A DNA stretch of 48,296 nucleotides from Methanocellales archaeon (GTDB lineage: Archaea > Halobacteriota > UBA148): assembly GCA_028715985.1 (NCBI GenBank), contig JAQUQR010000003.1, forward strand, positions 109,990 to 158,285. Direction: 5' to 3'. The notes under the pieces were generated by a model that searched no databases, was not told the DNA's origin, and worked only from the letters and a program-made list of their open reading frames with translations. The translations under genes were made by a program, and so were the position numbers. Shown in pieces: positions 8,811 to 17,431 of this stretch. Position 1 is the stretch's first letter, and each line of letters opens with the position of its first letter.

Positions 8811-8927
8811 ATGAAGCATAATAACATTGTAGAAAAAGTTTGTGATTGGTTTAGAGATACCCTTCCTAATTGCGAAATCGAAAAAGAAGTTTCATATAAA
8901 ATAAACATGCCCAGGTTAAACAAATAA
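8811..8927 (+). CDS. Tiny leaderless ORF, possible gene remnant
   Basis: In the 343-base gap between the DUF92 and Pelota genes, an ATG at 8811 opens 38 codons (MKHNNIVEKVCDWFRDTLPN, then CEIEKEVSYKINMPRLNK). A good TATA-like AAAATATATAA (about 8774-8784) lies some 27-30 bases upstream, as expected for a leaderless archaeal transcript. The composition looks coding. The end is abrupt, and open frames continue beyond the stop in other registers, so it may be the 5' piece of a decayed gene. No family is recognised. Confidence 0.35.
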   Translation: MKHNNIVEKVCDWFRDTLPNCEIEKEVSYKINMPRLNK

Positions 8928-8998
8928 TTCTTTCGTGCATCTTAAAGAAAGTGGAAGAAGGTTAAATAAACTCTTGGAACTCCCCTCAAAACATGGGC

Positions 8999-10036
8999 TC
9001 ATTCGATCTTGAACCTTAGCAATGCCGCGATACCGCCGAGGGATCGTAACCTCTGTCCCGGCTCGAAATCCGTGCTAAAAACTACAATTTGACCTCTAGC
9101 AGACTCCACATTCCTTAGAAATTGGTCAATATCCTCCTTTTCTCGTGCCTCTCTTAGAGTCTCATCCGCTACCAAGAGAGTCTCTATCGCACCATAGTTA
9201 AAAGCCCTCTGAACCTCATCCATGCCATAGGCTGCTTTTCCACCCACCACGATCTCTCCCAGCAGAGACTCTATGAGTTTTGCCTCTTTTGTGATGTGTG
9301 CCTCTTTCACCATTCTGTCAACTGCGCCTCTCCTTAGAACTTCTTGAAAGCCAGAAGTGCCAACAGAAGATACGCTCTCCAGCACGGCTTTTTCTGCAAT
9401 CTCGGGCTTTTTCTGTTTGAGTGAGGCGAAAAAATCCTCCTTGGTGAAACCTGGTCCAGCGATGATCACTTGGGCGTCTTTTGCAATTAACTCCAGTTGA
9501 TTAGCGACCTCTTCGAAAAAAATCTCTCTTGAGCCTTCCATTTTTTGGGATGAGCCTTTGGTCTCCGAGGCTAAATCCACCCCATATTGTCGAACTATGC
9601 CTATGGATGCCTCTCCCTCTTCTATGGCAACTATCACAACTTTTGGATGAGTGGAGGCTCGGACGGCTTCATTGATTCTCTTTAGCTGGTCATATCTCCA
9701 GTGCTTGATGATCGAAATCTTCGTATTTGGCTCTACGTTGATCGTATGATACGAGCCAAGGTCTATACCGTACTCAATGATGCCCCTTACTCTCAGACGG
9801 TTAGAGAATTTATGAAATTCTATATCAATGACAGATATCCCCAACCGCACGGATTTTTTCTCCACTTTTTCTGGTCGGATTTTATCCCTAACGACTTCAA
9901 CTCGCCTTTTAGTTAATGCGAATATCATGTCTCCAGGCTCTATGACGTATTTCAGATGCCAGAGATCATCCAAGGATTCTGGAATGATGGAGATTTCACC
10001 CTCTTGTCCCTTCAAGCGATGTTTGACAATCCTCAT
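8999..10036 (-). CDS. pelA: Pelota (Dom34) ribosome-rescue factor
   Basis: The 345-residue protein has the eRF1-like three-domain layout of archaeal Pelota. The N-terminal Sm-like domain begins MRIVKHRLKGQEGEISIIPE, the central domain has VVIVAIEEGEASIGIVRQYG and VIIAGPGFTKEDF, and the C-terminal domain has GMDEVQRAFNYGAIETLLV. No GGQ hydrolysis motif is seen, as expected. Pelota recognises stalled ribosomes with an empty A site and splits them with aEF1A and ABCE1. ABCE1 and an Rqc2 homologue are encoded within 6 kb. Confidence 0.93.
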   Translation of the reverse strand: MRIVKHRLKGQEGEISIIPESLDDLWHLKYVIEPGDMIFALTKRRVEVVRDKIRPEKVEKKSVRLGISVIDIEFHKFSNRLRVRGIIEYGIDLGSYHTINVEPNTKISIIKHWRYDQLKRINEAVRASTHPKVVIVAIEEGEASIGIVRQYGVDLASETKGSSQKMEGSREIFFEEVANQLELIAKDAQVIIAGPGFTKEDFFASLKQKKPEIAEKAVLESVSSVGTSGFQEVLRRGAVDRMVKEAHITKEAKLIESLLGEIVVGGKAAYGMDEVQRAFNYGAIETLLVADETLREAREKEDIDQFLRNVESARGQIVVFSTDFEPGQRLRSLGGIAALLRFKIE

Positions 10037-10123
10037 CTATCCGTAGCTCGGTCATGATAACAGATAATGGTATCGATTTCTAGTACCACATTTATCTTAA
10101 TTTTCAGATATCCCTAAGCAGGG

Positions 10124-11293
10124 TTAGGATCTTACTTCCTTGAAGAATAAAACGAACAGACCAGTGCTCACAAGGGATAAAACACATCCATAGTAAAACG
10201 TTGCTGTTGATCCCACAAAATCCCATAGTAATCCGGCGATTAAAGAGGAAGGTAGGGCAGCTATGCCGATGGATGCATGAAAAGTCCCTAATGCGGTTCC
10301 CCTTAACTCTTCTTCGACAAAATCTGCTGTAAAGGCTCGCTGGTTTCCGTCAACTAACGCATATACTAGGCCATAAAGTCCAAAGAGGGCAATGAGGGAA
10401 GGCAACGAGGAAAATAGAGCAAACCCCAAGCAAGTAAATCCAAATAATGAATAGCCTAGCGTAAGAACATTTTTTCTCCCGACCTTATCGGAGAGTGCAC
10501 CGCTTGGAATAGAAAATGTCGTGTAGACGATGTTAAACCATACGTACAACAGAATGGGCAGAGCTATAGCCATTCTTGTCTGGAAAAATTGCTGTGCCCT
10601 TAATATGAAAAACATGTACGAGAAGTTGCCGAGTGCAAATACTGTGGCTACAATTATAAACAAGCGGAACGATCCAGGCAATGCTTTTAAACTGAACTTC
10701 ATAGATCCTATGCTAACTTTACTTTTTCTTTCCGTCACAAATGGGAGCGGTAAGAGGGATAAGAATGCTATGGCAGCAGCTATTAGGAATATCGTCCTAA
10801 ATTTCAAATTGAAAGACCAAAATAGAATAAAAGCAAGCATCGAGCCGATAATTGCACCACCTGTGTCCATTGCCCTGTGAATGCCGAATGCCTTGCCCCT
10901 CATGTTTATGGCTGAATCTGCAATTATTGCATCTCTTGGTGCTGTCCTCAGCCCCTTGCCAGCTCTCTCTAAAGACCTAAATAAAAAGACGTGTTGCCAG
11001 GTGATGGAGAGCGCAAGAAGCATTTTGGATATGGCAGACGTCGCATAGCCGGAAAAGACGAATGGCTTTCTTTTTCCAAATCTATCTGACCAGTAACCAG
11101 CAAATACCGTTAGTACGCTCGATATGCTATCCCCCAAGCCACCAATAAGACCGATCACCAGCCCGGTACCACCAAGGGCAATTATGAACATCGGCAGGAG
11201 GGGCATTATCATTTCACTGCTTGCATCTACTAGAAAGCTGACTATGCCCAATAGTATGATGTTGATGCTGATTCCTTCAAAGAACTTTTTCAT
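10124..11293 (-). CDS. Major facilitator superfamily transporter
   Basis: This 389-residue, highly hydrophobic protein shows a 12-helix MFS layout. A motif A-like GYWSDRFGKRKPFV follows helix 2 at about residues 66-79, and the second half has the matching ALSDKVGRKNVLTLG. The GKGLRTAPRDAIIAD segment is typical of an MFS subfamily common in methanogens and other archaea. It is likely a proton-driven exporter of small molecules; the substrate is unknown. It lies between Pelota and NFACT on the same strand but is separated from both by gaps and is probably functionally unrelated. Confidence 0.85.
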   Translation of the reverse strand: MKKFFEGISINIILLGIVSFLVDASSEMIMPLLPMFIIALGGTGLVIGLIGGLGDSISSVLTVFAGYWSDRFGKRKPFVFSGYATSAISKMLLALSITWQHVFLFRSLERAGKGLRTAPRDAIIADSAINMRGKAFGIHRAMDTGGAIIGSMLAFILFWSFNLKFRTIFLIAAAIAFLSLLPLPFVTERKSKVSIGSMKFSLKALPGSFRLFIIVATVFALGNFSYMFFILRAQQFFQTRMAIALPILLYVWFNIVYTTFSIPSGALSDKVGRKNVLTLGYSLFGFTCLGFALFSSLPSLIALFGLYGLVYALVDGNQRAFTADFVEEELRGTALGTFHASIGIAALPSSLIAGLLWDFVGSTATFYYGCVLSLVSTGLFVLFFKEVRS

Positions 11294-11514
11294 ACCCCTC
11301 CATTTTTAAGTTTGCATGGACACTATTTTTCCTAAAGTACATTAATCTTGAGTGAGATATGGAGATATACCCAGACTTTTTGCACAATCATATAATAAAT
11401 AAATGAATATGTCACTAAGTGCCGACCATACTCTTTAATGGAAATTATCAATCAGGGTTTTGCCATTTTTTATTTCTTGGATATTTTTAACGTGATATTT
11501 TTAACTTACTCTGC

Positions 11515-13449
11515 CTAAGAAATCTTGACCTTTGACTTTCCTGGAGGGAGGAATTTCAAGATGCAATTGGGGGCTGCTATAGATTTAATTAAAAATTTAT
11601 CTTTTTCATCTGCCTTTTGGAAAAATATCTTTGATATCTCCTTCGCAACTTGATTTTGGTCCAGATCGCCTGGCTCTATTTCTACGAGGTACTTTGAACT
11701 CTTCTTTATTGCACTGGGGGGGCCTCCCATCAGCCTTGTCTCCTCATTTATCTCGACTCCGATCGCTATCCCGACTGGTGCTTTCATATAGTTTCTTTTC
11801 CCCCTGATCATAAAACTCCCTTTTGGCAGATACTCCCCAGGTGGAGGAGTCTTTGAAACCTGTTCTGGACGCACCCAATAACAATCCCCGAAATAGTGTC
11901 CAGCCACCCAGACGCTGGAATAAGAGACGGCAAATTGAGCTGCCTCTTCAAGTGTCGAACTATGAACCCCCCTTCCATCCGCCTTTATGATGACGACGGG
12001 TGCACCATGCGCTTGCGTATGGAAGAATACATCACCGGCTTCCATGTGCTTTTTGACGATCTCCTCGTTCGTGCTTGCATCTCGTCCGCCGATGACAAGA
12101 AAACCTTCTGAAGACGTGAAATGTCTGAATCGGTCATACCAGTGTTCTCTCTGGCGAATTCTTCGCTGAGGTGCATTCTTCGGCTCAATTTCACGTGATC
12201 TTGCCTGCTCAATGTCCTTTTTTGTTTTCTCTAACGCTCTTTCAGCACCTTCAAGCTTTTTTCTGATTTTTTTAGCTCGTTGATAATATCCTTGGGCGTT
12301 TTGGGGGATGCTCATTTGAATGTCAAGTGCGACAAGCGCCCCATCCAGCTCGATCGTCAGCATGCCAACTGCCTCATCGATTCCCCCCTCAATTGTGGAC
12401 TTAATCTCTTTCCAAGAGGAGCCTTTTCTCCTAGCATCCTGAATGGCTTTAAAAATGCGCTCTATGTCCTGATATCGGGCATAGATTGTCTCGGCCTTCT
12501 TTATGCACTCCTTCTCTTCATTCTTGAATTCTTCGATCGCAAGCTCTTGCTGATGTGACGTTCGCTCTAACAGGACCAATTTTTCATCCTTGATCGACCC
12601 TGCACTTTTTATCGCCTTTCGAGAGAAAAACTCATCCAGTGCTTCATTAAAAGAGTCAAAGTATACCTTCTCATGATCTGCATATTGATACAACTCAAAT
12701 GGGAGCGCATCGACTTCTTCTCCGTTGGCGAAGACTATGTGGGGTCTTAATTTACCAGATGAAATCGGCTCGAATAATTCGCGCAGTGCATTGTGAATTA
12801 TCTGCAACTGATCTCCTGACAGATCTCTGGCTGGCGTATTTTTGTCCACTCCCGCACGGAGACAGACCTCCTCTGCATAGAGACCACCCATATTCAGCTC
12901 AGATGAAAGGGTCCTGACCAGATCCTTATCGGACCCTTCAAACAAAGCTTTCAGCTCGCTTTCCGTTATCTCTATCGGGCTCTTCTGGGACGGCGGAAAA
13001 GCATATTGCTCACCACGCCGAATTTCCCTACTGCGCAAACTCCGCGTCGTCAGGGGCAGTATGATTTTCCGATCTTCGCTCAGCAGTATTATGTTTCCTT
13101 TGGGAAGCAATTCTGCTATGAGTATTCTCTTCGAGTCACCCCGTTGGACATGTATTTCGATGACTCGGTCGAAATCATATTGCTCTATAGATGTAATTCG
13201 CCCCCCGCTCAAGTGCTTTCGAAGCAACATCGAATAACTTGGCGCGATCTTCATGCTAGGGCGAGGATATTTGGTCAGGAATATCAACATGCCAGCTTTT
13301 ATCAATAAGTCCTGGCGCTCCCTAGCGACGTACATCTTTAGCCGAATCTCATCTTCGTGTTGATAGACCTTGTCCAATTTTGCGCCGACCAACATTTGTA
13401 GCTCTGCCACAGCGACTGCTACGTCCACGCTAGTCATTTTGTCTTTCAT
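11515..13449 (-). CDS. rqcH: NFACT protein, archaeal Rqc2/RqcH homologue
   Basis: At 644 residues it has the full NFACT architecture. The N-terminal NFACT-N domain carries Asp9 and a DFDR pair at about residues 92-95, matching the residues needed for tRNA handling in Rqc2/RqcH. A long coiled coil follows at about 290-430. The NFACT-R domain has FLVIGGRDASTNEEIV, HTQAHGAPVVI and GHYFGDCYWVRPEQVSKTPP. The C-terminal part includes an NFACT-C-like region. The family binds split large ribosomal subunits and adds C-terminal tails to stalled chains. Neighbouring Pelota and ABCE1 genes support this role. Confidence 0.92.
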   Translation of the reverse strand: MKDKMTSVDVAVAVAELQMLVGAKLDKVYQHEDEIRLKMYVARERQDLLIKAGMLIFLTKYPRPSMKIAPSYSMLLRKHLSGGRITSIEQYDFDRVIEIHVQRGDSKRILIAELLPKGNIILLSEDRKIILPLTTRSLRSREIRRGEQYAFPPSQKSPIEITESELKALFEGSDKDLVRTLSSELNMGGLYAEEVCLRAGVDKNTPARDLSGDQLQIIHNALRELFEPISSGKLRPHIVFANGEEVDALPFELYQYADHEKVYFDSFNEALDEFFSRKAIKSAGSIKDEKLVLLERTSHQQELAIEEFKNEEKECIKKAETIYARYQDIERIFKAIQDARRKGSSWKEIKSTIEGGIDEAVGMLTIELDGALVALDIQMSIPQNAQGYYQRAKKIRKKLEGAERALEKTKKDIEQARSREIEPKNAPQRRIRQREHWYDRFRHFTSSEGFLVIGGRDASTNEEIVKKHMEAGDVFFHTQAHGAPVVIIKADGRGVHSSTLEEAAQFAVSYSSVWVAGHYFGDCYWVRPEQVSKTPPPGEYLPKGSFMIRGKRNYMKAPVGIAIGVEINEETRLMGGPPSAIKKSSKYLVEIEPGDLDQNQVAKEISKIFFQKADEKDKFLIKSIAAPNCILKFLPPGKSKVKIS

Positions 13450-13566
13450 GGCACCTCATTTATTTATGAACATACTATTTTCGCCCCAATTATGGGCACA
13501 TTATATATACGTAAGCGTAACGTAAAAGTTAACATAAGTCTTAGCAACATAGGATGGAGGCCCAGC

Positions 13567-13884
13567 GTGACCAAAGCAGATTTTCCAAAAATACCAGATA
13601 AGACCGAAGCAGAGAGGAAGAAAGAGCGTATCGAGGGCATTAAGAAAACCGCCATATCAGGCATCTTCGGAATTTTTGCCGGTATCATATCATTTTATTT
13701 GGCCGGAGAAGGACAAGTCAGAGCAGGATTTGGAATTACCATCTTGGCTTTTGCGATATTAATCCAAAAATACATCTACCCATTGATTAACGTTACGGGG
13801 GAGCTTAAGGCAAACGATTGGTTCTATATAGGATTTATGACCTTGTCATTTTGGTTCGTAAGCTGGACCCTCCTGCTAAACTGA
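13567..13884 (+). CDS. Archaeal EMC6-like small membrane protein
   Basis: The preferred start is GTG 13567, six bases after a strong GGATGGAGG site, giving 105 residues; an upstream ATG at 13492 lies in the same frame but has no such site. A charged N-terminus (KTEAERKKERIEGIKK) precedes three hydrophobic segments, ending DWFYIGFMTLSFWFVSWTLLLN. This resembles the archaeal EMC6 family, relatives of a eukaryotic membrane-protein insertase subunit. It ends 14 bases before ABCE1 and is probably co-transcribed with it. Membrane-protein insertion linked to translation is an inference. Confidence 0.65.
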   Translation: MTKADFPKIPDKTEAERKKERIEGIKKTAISGIFGIFAGIISFYLAGEGQVRAGFGITILAFAILIQKYIYPLINVTGELKANDWFYIGFMTLSFWFVSWTLLLN

Positions 13885-13898
13885 TTCTTGGGATACTC

Positions 13899-15650
13899 AT
13901 GAGAATTGCGATTATAGATAAAGATCGATGTCAACCTCGAAAATGCACCCATGAATGTCTGAGATTTTGCCCTAGGGTGCGGACGGGAGATGAGACGGTG
14001 ACCATGGGTGACGATGGAAAACCCGTGATCTCTGAAGAACTATGCGTGGGATGTGGCATATGTGTCAAGAAGTGTCCATTTGGCTCAATCTCAATCATCC
14101 GATTGCAAGAGGAACTTAGGGAGAGGGAAACGCATAGATACGGGGCAAATGGTTTCGCTCTATACGGACTGCCCATACCCCAAGAGGGTAGTGTCATTGG
14201 CATATTAGGTCAAAATGGTATCGGAAAAACAACTGCTATACGGATACTAGCTGGGGATCTAAAACCAAATTTAGGGGGTGAGGACGTTCCATGGGATGAT
14301 ATCATCTCTCACTACAAAGGATCGGTGTTACAAGAATATATGCGAAGGATTTCCAGAAACGAGGTTCTAGTTTCACAAAAACCACAGCGCATCGATCTTA
14401 TTGCAAACAAGGACGATTATGTCCGTGAGTTGCTACCAGACGGTCGAGGGATAGATGCTCTGACGGCTCGGCTGGACATCGATCATATACTAGACAGGAG
14501 AATTGGTGATGTCAGCGGAGGAGAACTGCAGAGGATTGCCATAGCGAGGTGCATAAGCAAGGACGCTGATTTCTACTTCTTTGATGAGATTACGCCTTAC
14601 TTGGACATACACCAGCGTATCAAAGCCGCCAATCTAATTCGAGAGTTTTCCAAGGAGTGCACAGTAGTAATTGTTGAACATGATTTGGCTATTTTGGATC
14701 TGCTGGCTGATGCAGTGCACATCGTATATGGAACCCCAGGAGCATACGGTGTCATCACACATCCGAAAGGAGTCAGGGTGGGCATCAATGAGTACCTGCG
14801 AGGATTTTTACCGGAGGAAAATGTCAGGATTCGTGCTGAGGAGGTTAAATTCGAAGTCCATGCACCAAGGGTACAAAAGGAGGCTTTTATCCTTGCAAAA
14901 TTTGATGGGTTCAGGAAGCAATACCCCAATTTCACATTAGACGTAGAGGGAGGGGACATTCGAAGGGGTGAGGTCATGGGCATTGTGGGCCCAAATGCCA
15001 CTGGTAAGACCACATTCTCTAAAATACTTGCGGGATTGATCAAGCCAGATGTTGGCAACATAGATCTGGACCTGAAGATATCCTATAAGCCACAATACCT
15101 CAAGGGAGATCAAAAGATAAGGGTCGATCAATTCCTTCGCTCTATAACGGATCGATTTGACTCCAGTTACTACAAAACCGAAATCAGCAGACCGCTTCAA
15201 CTTGAGCGTTTATTAGACCAGAACTTAGCAGATCTAAGCGGTGGAGAGCTGCAGAGGGTGGCAATAGCGGCTTGTCTGAGCAGGAGTGCAGACCTTTATA
15301 TTCTGGATGAGCCAAGTGCGCACTTGGATATAGAACAAAGGGCTTTGGCGACCAGCATGATACGTCGATTTGCGGAAAACAATGATGTAGGTGTTCTGGT
15401 CGTGGATCACGATATTTATATGATCGATCTGCTCAGCGATGGATTGATGGTTTTTGAAGGTGAGCCCGGAGTACATGGACATGCCCTTGGTCCCTTTGAA
15501 ATGCGTGAGGGTATGAACTGCTTCCTAAAGAAGGTGGATATCACCTTTAGGCGAGATGAAGAGAGCAAGAGACCGAGGGTAAATAAAATTGGATCAAAGC
15601 TGGACAGGGAGCAAAAAGCAAAGGGCGAGTATTATTACCAGGAGATATGA
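13899..15650 (+). CDS. abcE1: ABCE1 / RNase L inhibitor-type ribosome recycling ATPase
   Basis: This 583-residue protein has two 4Fe-4S sites (CQPRKCTHECLRFC near residue 9; CVGCGICVKKCPF near residue 51) followed by twin ABC domains. Walker A motifs are GILGQNGIGKTT and GIVGPNATGKTT. Both signatures read SGGELQR, and the Walker B regions are FFDEITPYLD and ILDEPSAHLD. It splits ribosomes after termination or Pelota-mediated rescue. ATG 13899 is chosen because it gives the standard MRIAIIDKDRC N-terminus; the frame is open to 13818 inside the EMC6-like gene. It is the second gene of a two-gene unit. Confidence 0.96.
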   Translation: MRIAIIDKDRCQPRKCTHECLRFCPRVRTGDETVTMGDDGKPVISEELCVGCGICVKKCPFGSISIIRLQEELRERETHRYGANGFALYGLPIPQEGSVIGILGQNGIGKTTAIRILAGDLKPNLGGEDVPWDDIISHYKGSVLQEYMRRISRNEVLVSQKPQRIDLIANKDDYVRELLPDGRGIDALTARLDIDHILDRRIGDVSGGELQRIAIARCISKDADFYFFDEITPYLDIHQRIKAANLIREFSKECTVVIVEHDLAILDLLADAVHIVYGTPGAYGVITHPKGVRVGINEYLRGFLPEENVRIRAEEVKFEVHAPRVQKEAFILAKFDGFRKQYPNFTLDVEGGDIRRGEVMGIVGPNATGKTTFSKILAGLIKPDVGNIDLDLKISYKPQYLKGDQKIRVDQFLRSITDRFDSSYYKTEISRPLQLERLLDQNLADLSGGELQRVAIAACLSRSADLYILDEPSAHLDIEQRALATSMIRRFAENNDVGVLVVDHDIYMIDLLSDGLMVFEGEPGVHGHALGPFEMREGMNCFLKKVDITFRRDEESKRPRVNKIGSKLDREQKAKGEYYYQEI

Positions 15651-15864
15651 CACAAATTGGTGGACTTTGCATCTAACGTGCATTTTGACCCTAACGTCTT
15701 GATCTCGATAGTTTCTGAAATTGAGAAGTTTATGGTATCTTTGGACAGCTGGTTTCTTATCGTAATTCGGATATAGCGACAAACAAAAAAATTTTTGAAT
15801 ATATTTTCCCAAGGTTTTCTTTTAGTTTAGATTAGGTCTTTCAAAATTCGAGGTCATATGTCTA
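15651..15864 (+). other. Gap after ABCE1 with an unassigned short frame
   Basis: The 214 bases following ABCE1 carry a frame from GTG 15660 of about 36 codons (FASNVHFDPNVLISIVSEIE then KFMVSLDSWF) ending at TAG near 15776. It looks coding-like but has no convincing start context and no known family. It could be a gene remnant. The rest is AT-rich with no structure recognised. Confidence 0.3.
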
Positions 15865-15975
15865 TTAAGTTAAGTTAGTCGATTCACTGACATTGATTTT
15901 ACAGTCGTCACATAGCCCTTCGTTGCCGTAGTATTCAAATATATCAATCCACTTCATGCAACACTCACAATACAT
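15865..15975 (-). CDS. Tiny zinc-ribbon protein (36 residues)
   Basis: An ATG at 15975 (minus strand) follows a perfect GGAGG (15986-15990 on the + strand) at ten bases' spacing. The 36-residue product begins MYCECCMKWIDIFEYYGNEG and ends LCDDCKINVSESTNLT. CxxC pairs at residues 3-6 and 22-25 form a compact zinc knuckle or ribbon. The strong ribosome binding site and paired Cys motifs make it credible despite its size. Function is unknown; nucleic-acid or protein binding is possible. It lies between ABCE1 and the foreign-looking operon. Confidence 0.65.
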   Translation of the reverse strand: MYCECCMKWIDIFEYYGNEGLCDDCKINVSESTNLT

Positions 15976-16386
15976 TACTTGAAAACCTCCTATTTTTTGC
16001 TAACCTTCGTTGCATCTTGGATATATATTTAACCACAATTGAGAATGAAGGCATTCGGATGGTCGATAGACTTGCGATCAAGTTATTTAGGGCTGATAAG
16101 GAAAGAATTACTGATTTTCTGTAAAATTAAAAATATATAATAAATACATAAATCCATGACATAGTAAATACATGAAATTACTTGCATCCCACAGTTTTTT
16201 TTTAAAAAAAATTGATAAACTGTTAAGCAATTGCTTTTAATCAAAATTAATTGTTCATTAGCAATCCTGAAAATCAATAAAAAAATAGAAATTCATAAAG
16301 CCGCGCTTTGCAGCAAATTTGAAACTCAACGGAATAGCGGTCAACTTATAATCTTCATGAAAATTAAAAGGCTGTTATCGGCAAGA
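15976..16386. other. AT-rich gap of about 410 bases, no gene seen
   Basis: This stretch is strongly AT-rich with homopolymer runs (for example T and A runs near 16195-16210) and many stop codons in all frames. No RNA fold or gene is recognised. It borders the aegerolysin/PI-PLC operon on its 3' side and may be part of the inserted segment. Confidence 0.5.
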
Positions 16387-17370
16387 TTAAACCCATCTAT
16401 TGCATTCAATCTTATCGTCAACAACATGGCCTGCAATTGAAGTCACCTCAAATTTATCACCTGTATACCTGACTCCTGCACCCCACTTAAAACGTGGGCC
16501 TGTGCCATCTCGAACAAAATGAATGGTTGTGTACTCAATGGCATTACTAACGTGTGTTATTTTTCCATCTTTGTTAAAAACAAAGTTTACTTTGTAAATC
16601 CAACATTTATCAGTTGTTGAGCTTCCCTCAGGCATTCCAAATAAGTAAAAGTTGGGTTCCGCAGAGCTGGGTTTCGCAGCCGGGAATAATTGAATGGTTT
16701 GGAAGTCTTTTAGACCATATTTCTTTTTATCAAGATGGCCGACATCTGAAAATTTATTTTTTTTATTTTGAATATCACCATCTAAACAGTAAAAATCTAG
16801 CCCTTCCTTGGCTCGAACAGCCAACACCCACTGCTCGCCGTTTTTTGTAAGAGCAACAGCAGATGCGATATTTCCATCTCCCTGTCGTTCAATGAGCAGA
16901 TGGTTCAACTCAAATACCGAAGATTCATTGCCAATATCAAAGAATCGTATATTTGATCGATCGCCATGAGTTGTTGCTTGACCGTATATATATTGCTCAT
17001 TGCCGATAGCGAGAATATTTTCAGCAACCTGAATTCCACCAGGGTGCGTCATTGTCGTTTCAATAGGCCAATAATCTTTACCGGCATTACATTTACATCC
17101 TTTCCCATTCTTAATTAAATAAAAATAACTTGGGTTATTCTTGACACTGCCTGTTATGACATAATTTTGACTACCATCACACTGAAAAACCCCTTGTTGA
17201 TGGGCGATCAAATCAGCAGCTTCACCTGAGCCATGCGCGCGCTTAATATCCGTCAACTTAAATTTACTCCCTTTCGTGTAGGCCCCACTGTCTTTATCAT
17301 ACTTGTGTTTTAATGAGTCAATGGCACCAATGATTTCTTTAAAAAACCTCTTTCGGCCCGATTCGGTCAT
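16387..17370 (-). CDS. Unknown 327-residue protein, probably beta-rich
   Basis: No family is recognised. After an N-terminal helical stretch (RKRFFKEIIGAIDSLKHKYD), the protein is made of alternating strands and turns with motifs such as THPGGIQVAENILAIGNEQ, IRFFDIGNESSVFEL and WVLAVRAKEGLDFYCLDG. This suggests a beta-propeller or related beta-rich fold. No signal peptide or membrane segment is seen. It is the last gene of a minus-strand trio with the aegerolysin-like proteins, 61 bases after the PI-PLC gene, although TATA-like sequence in the gap could give it its own promoter. AT-rich codon use matches the trio and differs from flanking genes. Confidence 0.7.
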   Translation of the reverse strand: MTESGRKRFFKEIIGAIDSLKHKYDKDSGAYTKGSKFKLTDIKRAHGSGEAADLIAHQQGVFQCDGSQNYVITGSVKNNPSYFYLIKNGKGCKCNAGKDYWPIETTMTHPGGIQVAENILAIGNEQYIYGQATTHGDRSNIRFFDIGNESSVFELNHLLIERQGDGNIASAVALTKNGEQWVLAVRAKEGLDFYCLDGDIQNKKNKFSDVGHLDKKKYGLKDFQTIQLFPAAKPSSAEPNFYLFGMPEGSSTTDKCWIYKVNFVFNKDGKITHVSNAIEYTTIHFVRDGTGPRFKWGAGVRYTGDKFEVTSIAGHVVDDKIECNRWV

Positions 17371-17431
17371 TCAAAATTATAAATAGATAAAGCAAGAACT
17401 GTTTGCATAAAGGTCGTTTTAATGCATTTTG

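Noticed and set aside
16083-16440. Short frames of 60-70 codons in the AT-rich spacer beside the aegerolysin operon
   Set aside because: They are low-complexity, rich in Lys, Ile and Asn from AT content, without start signals.
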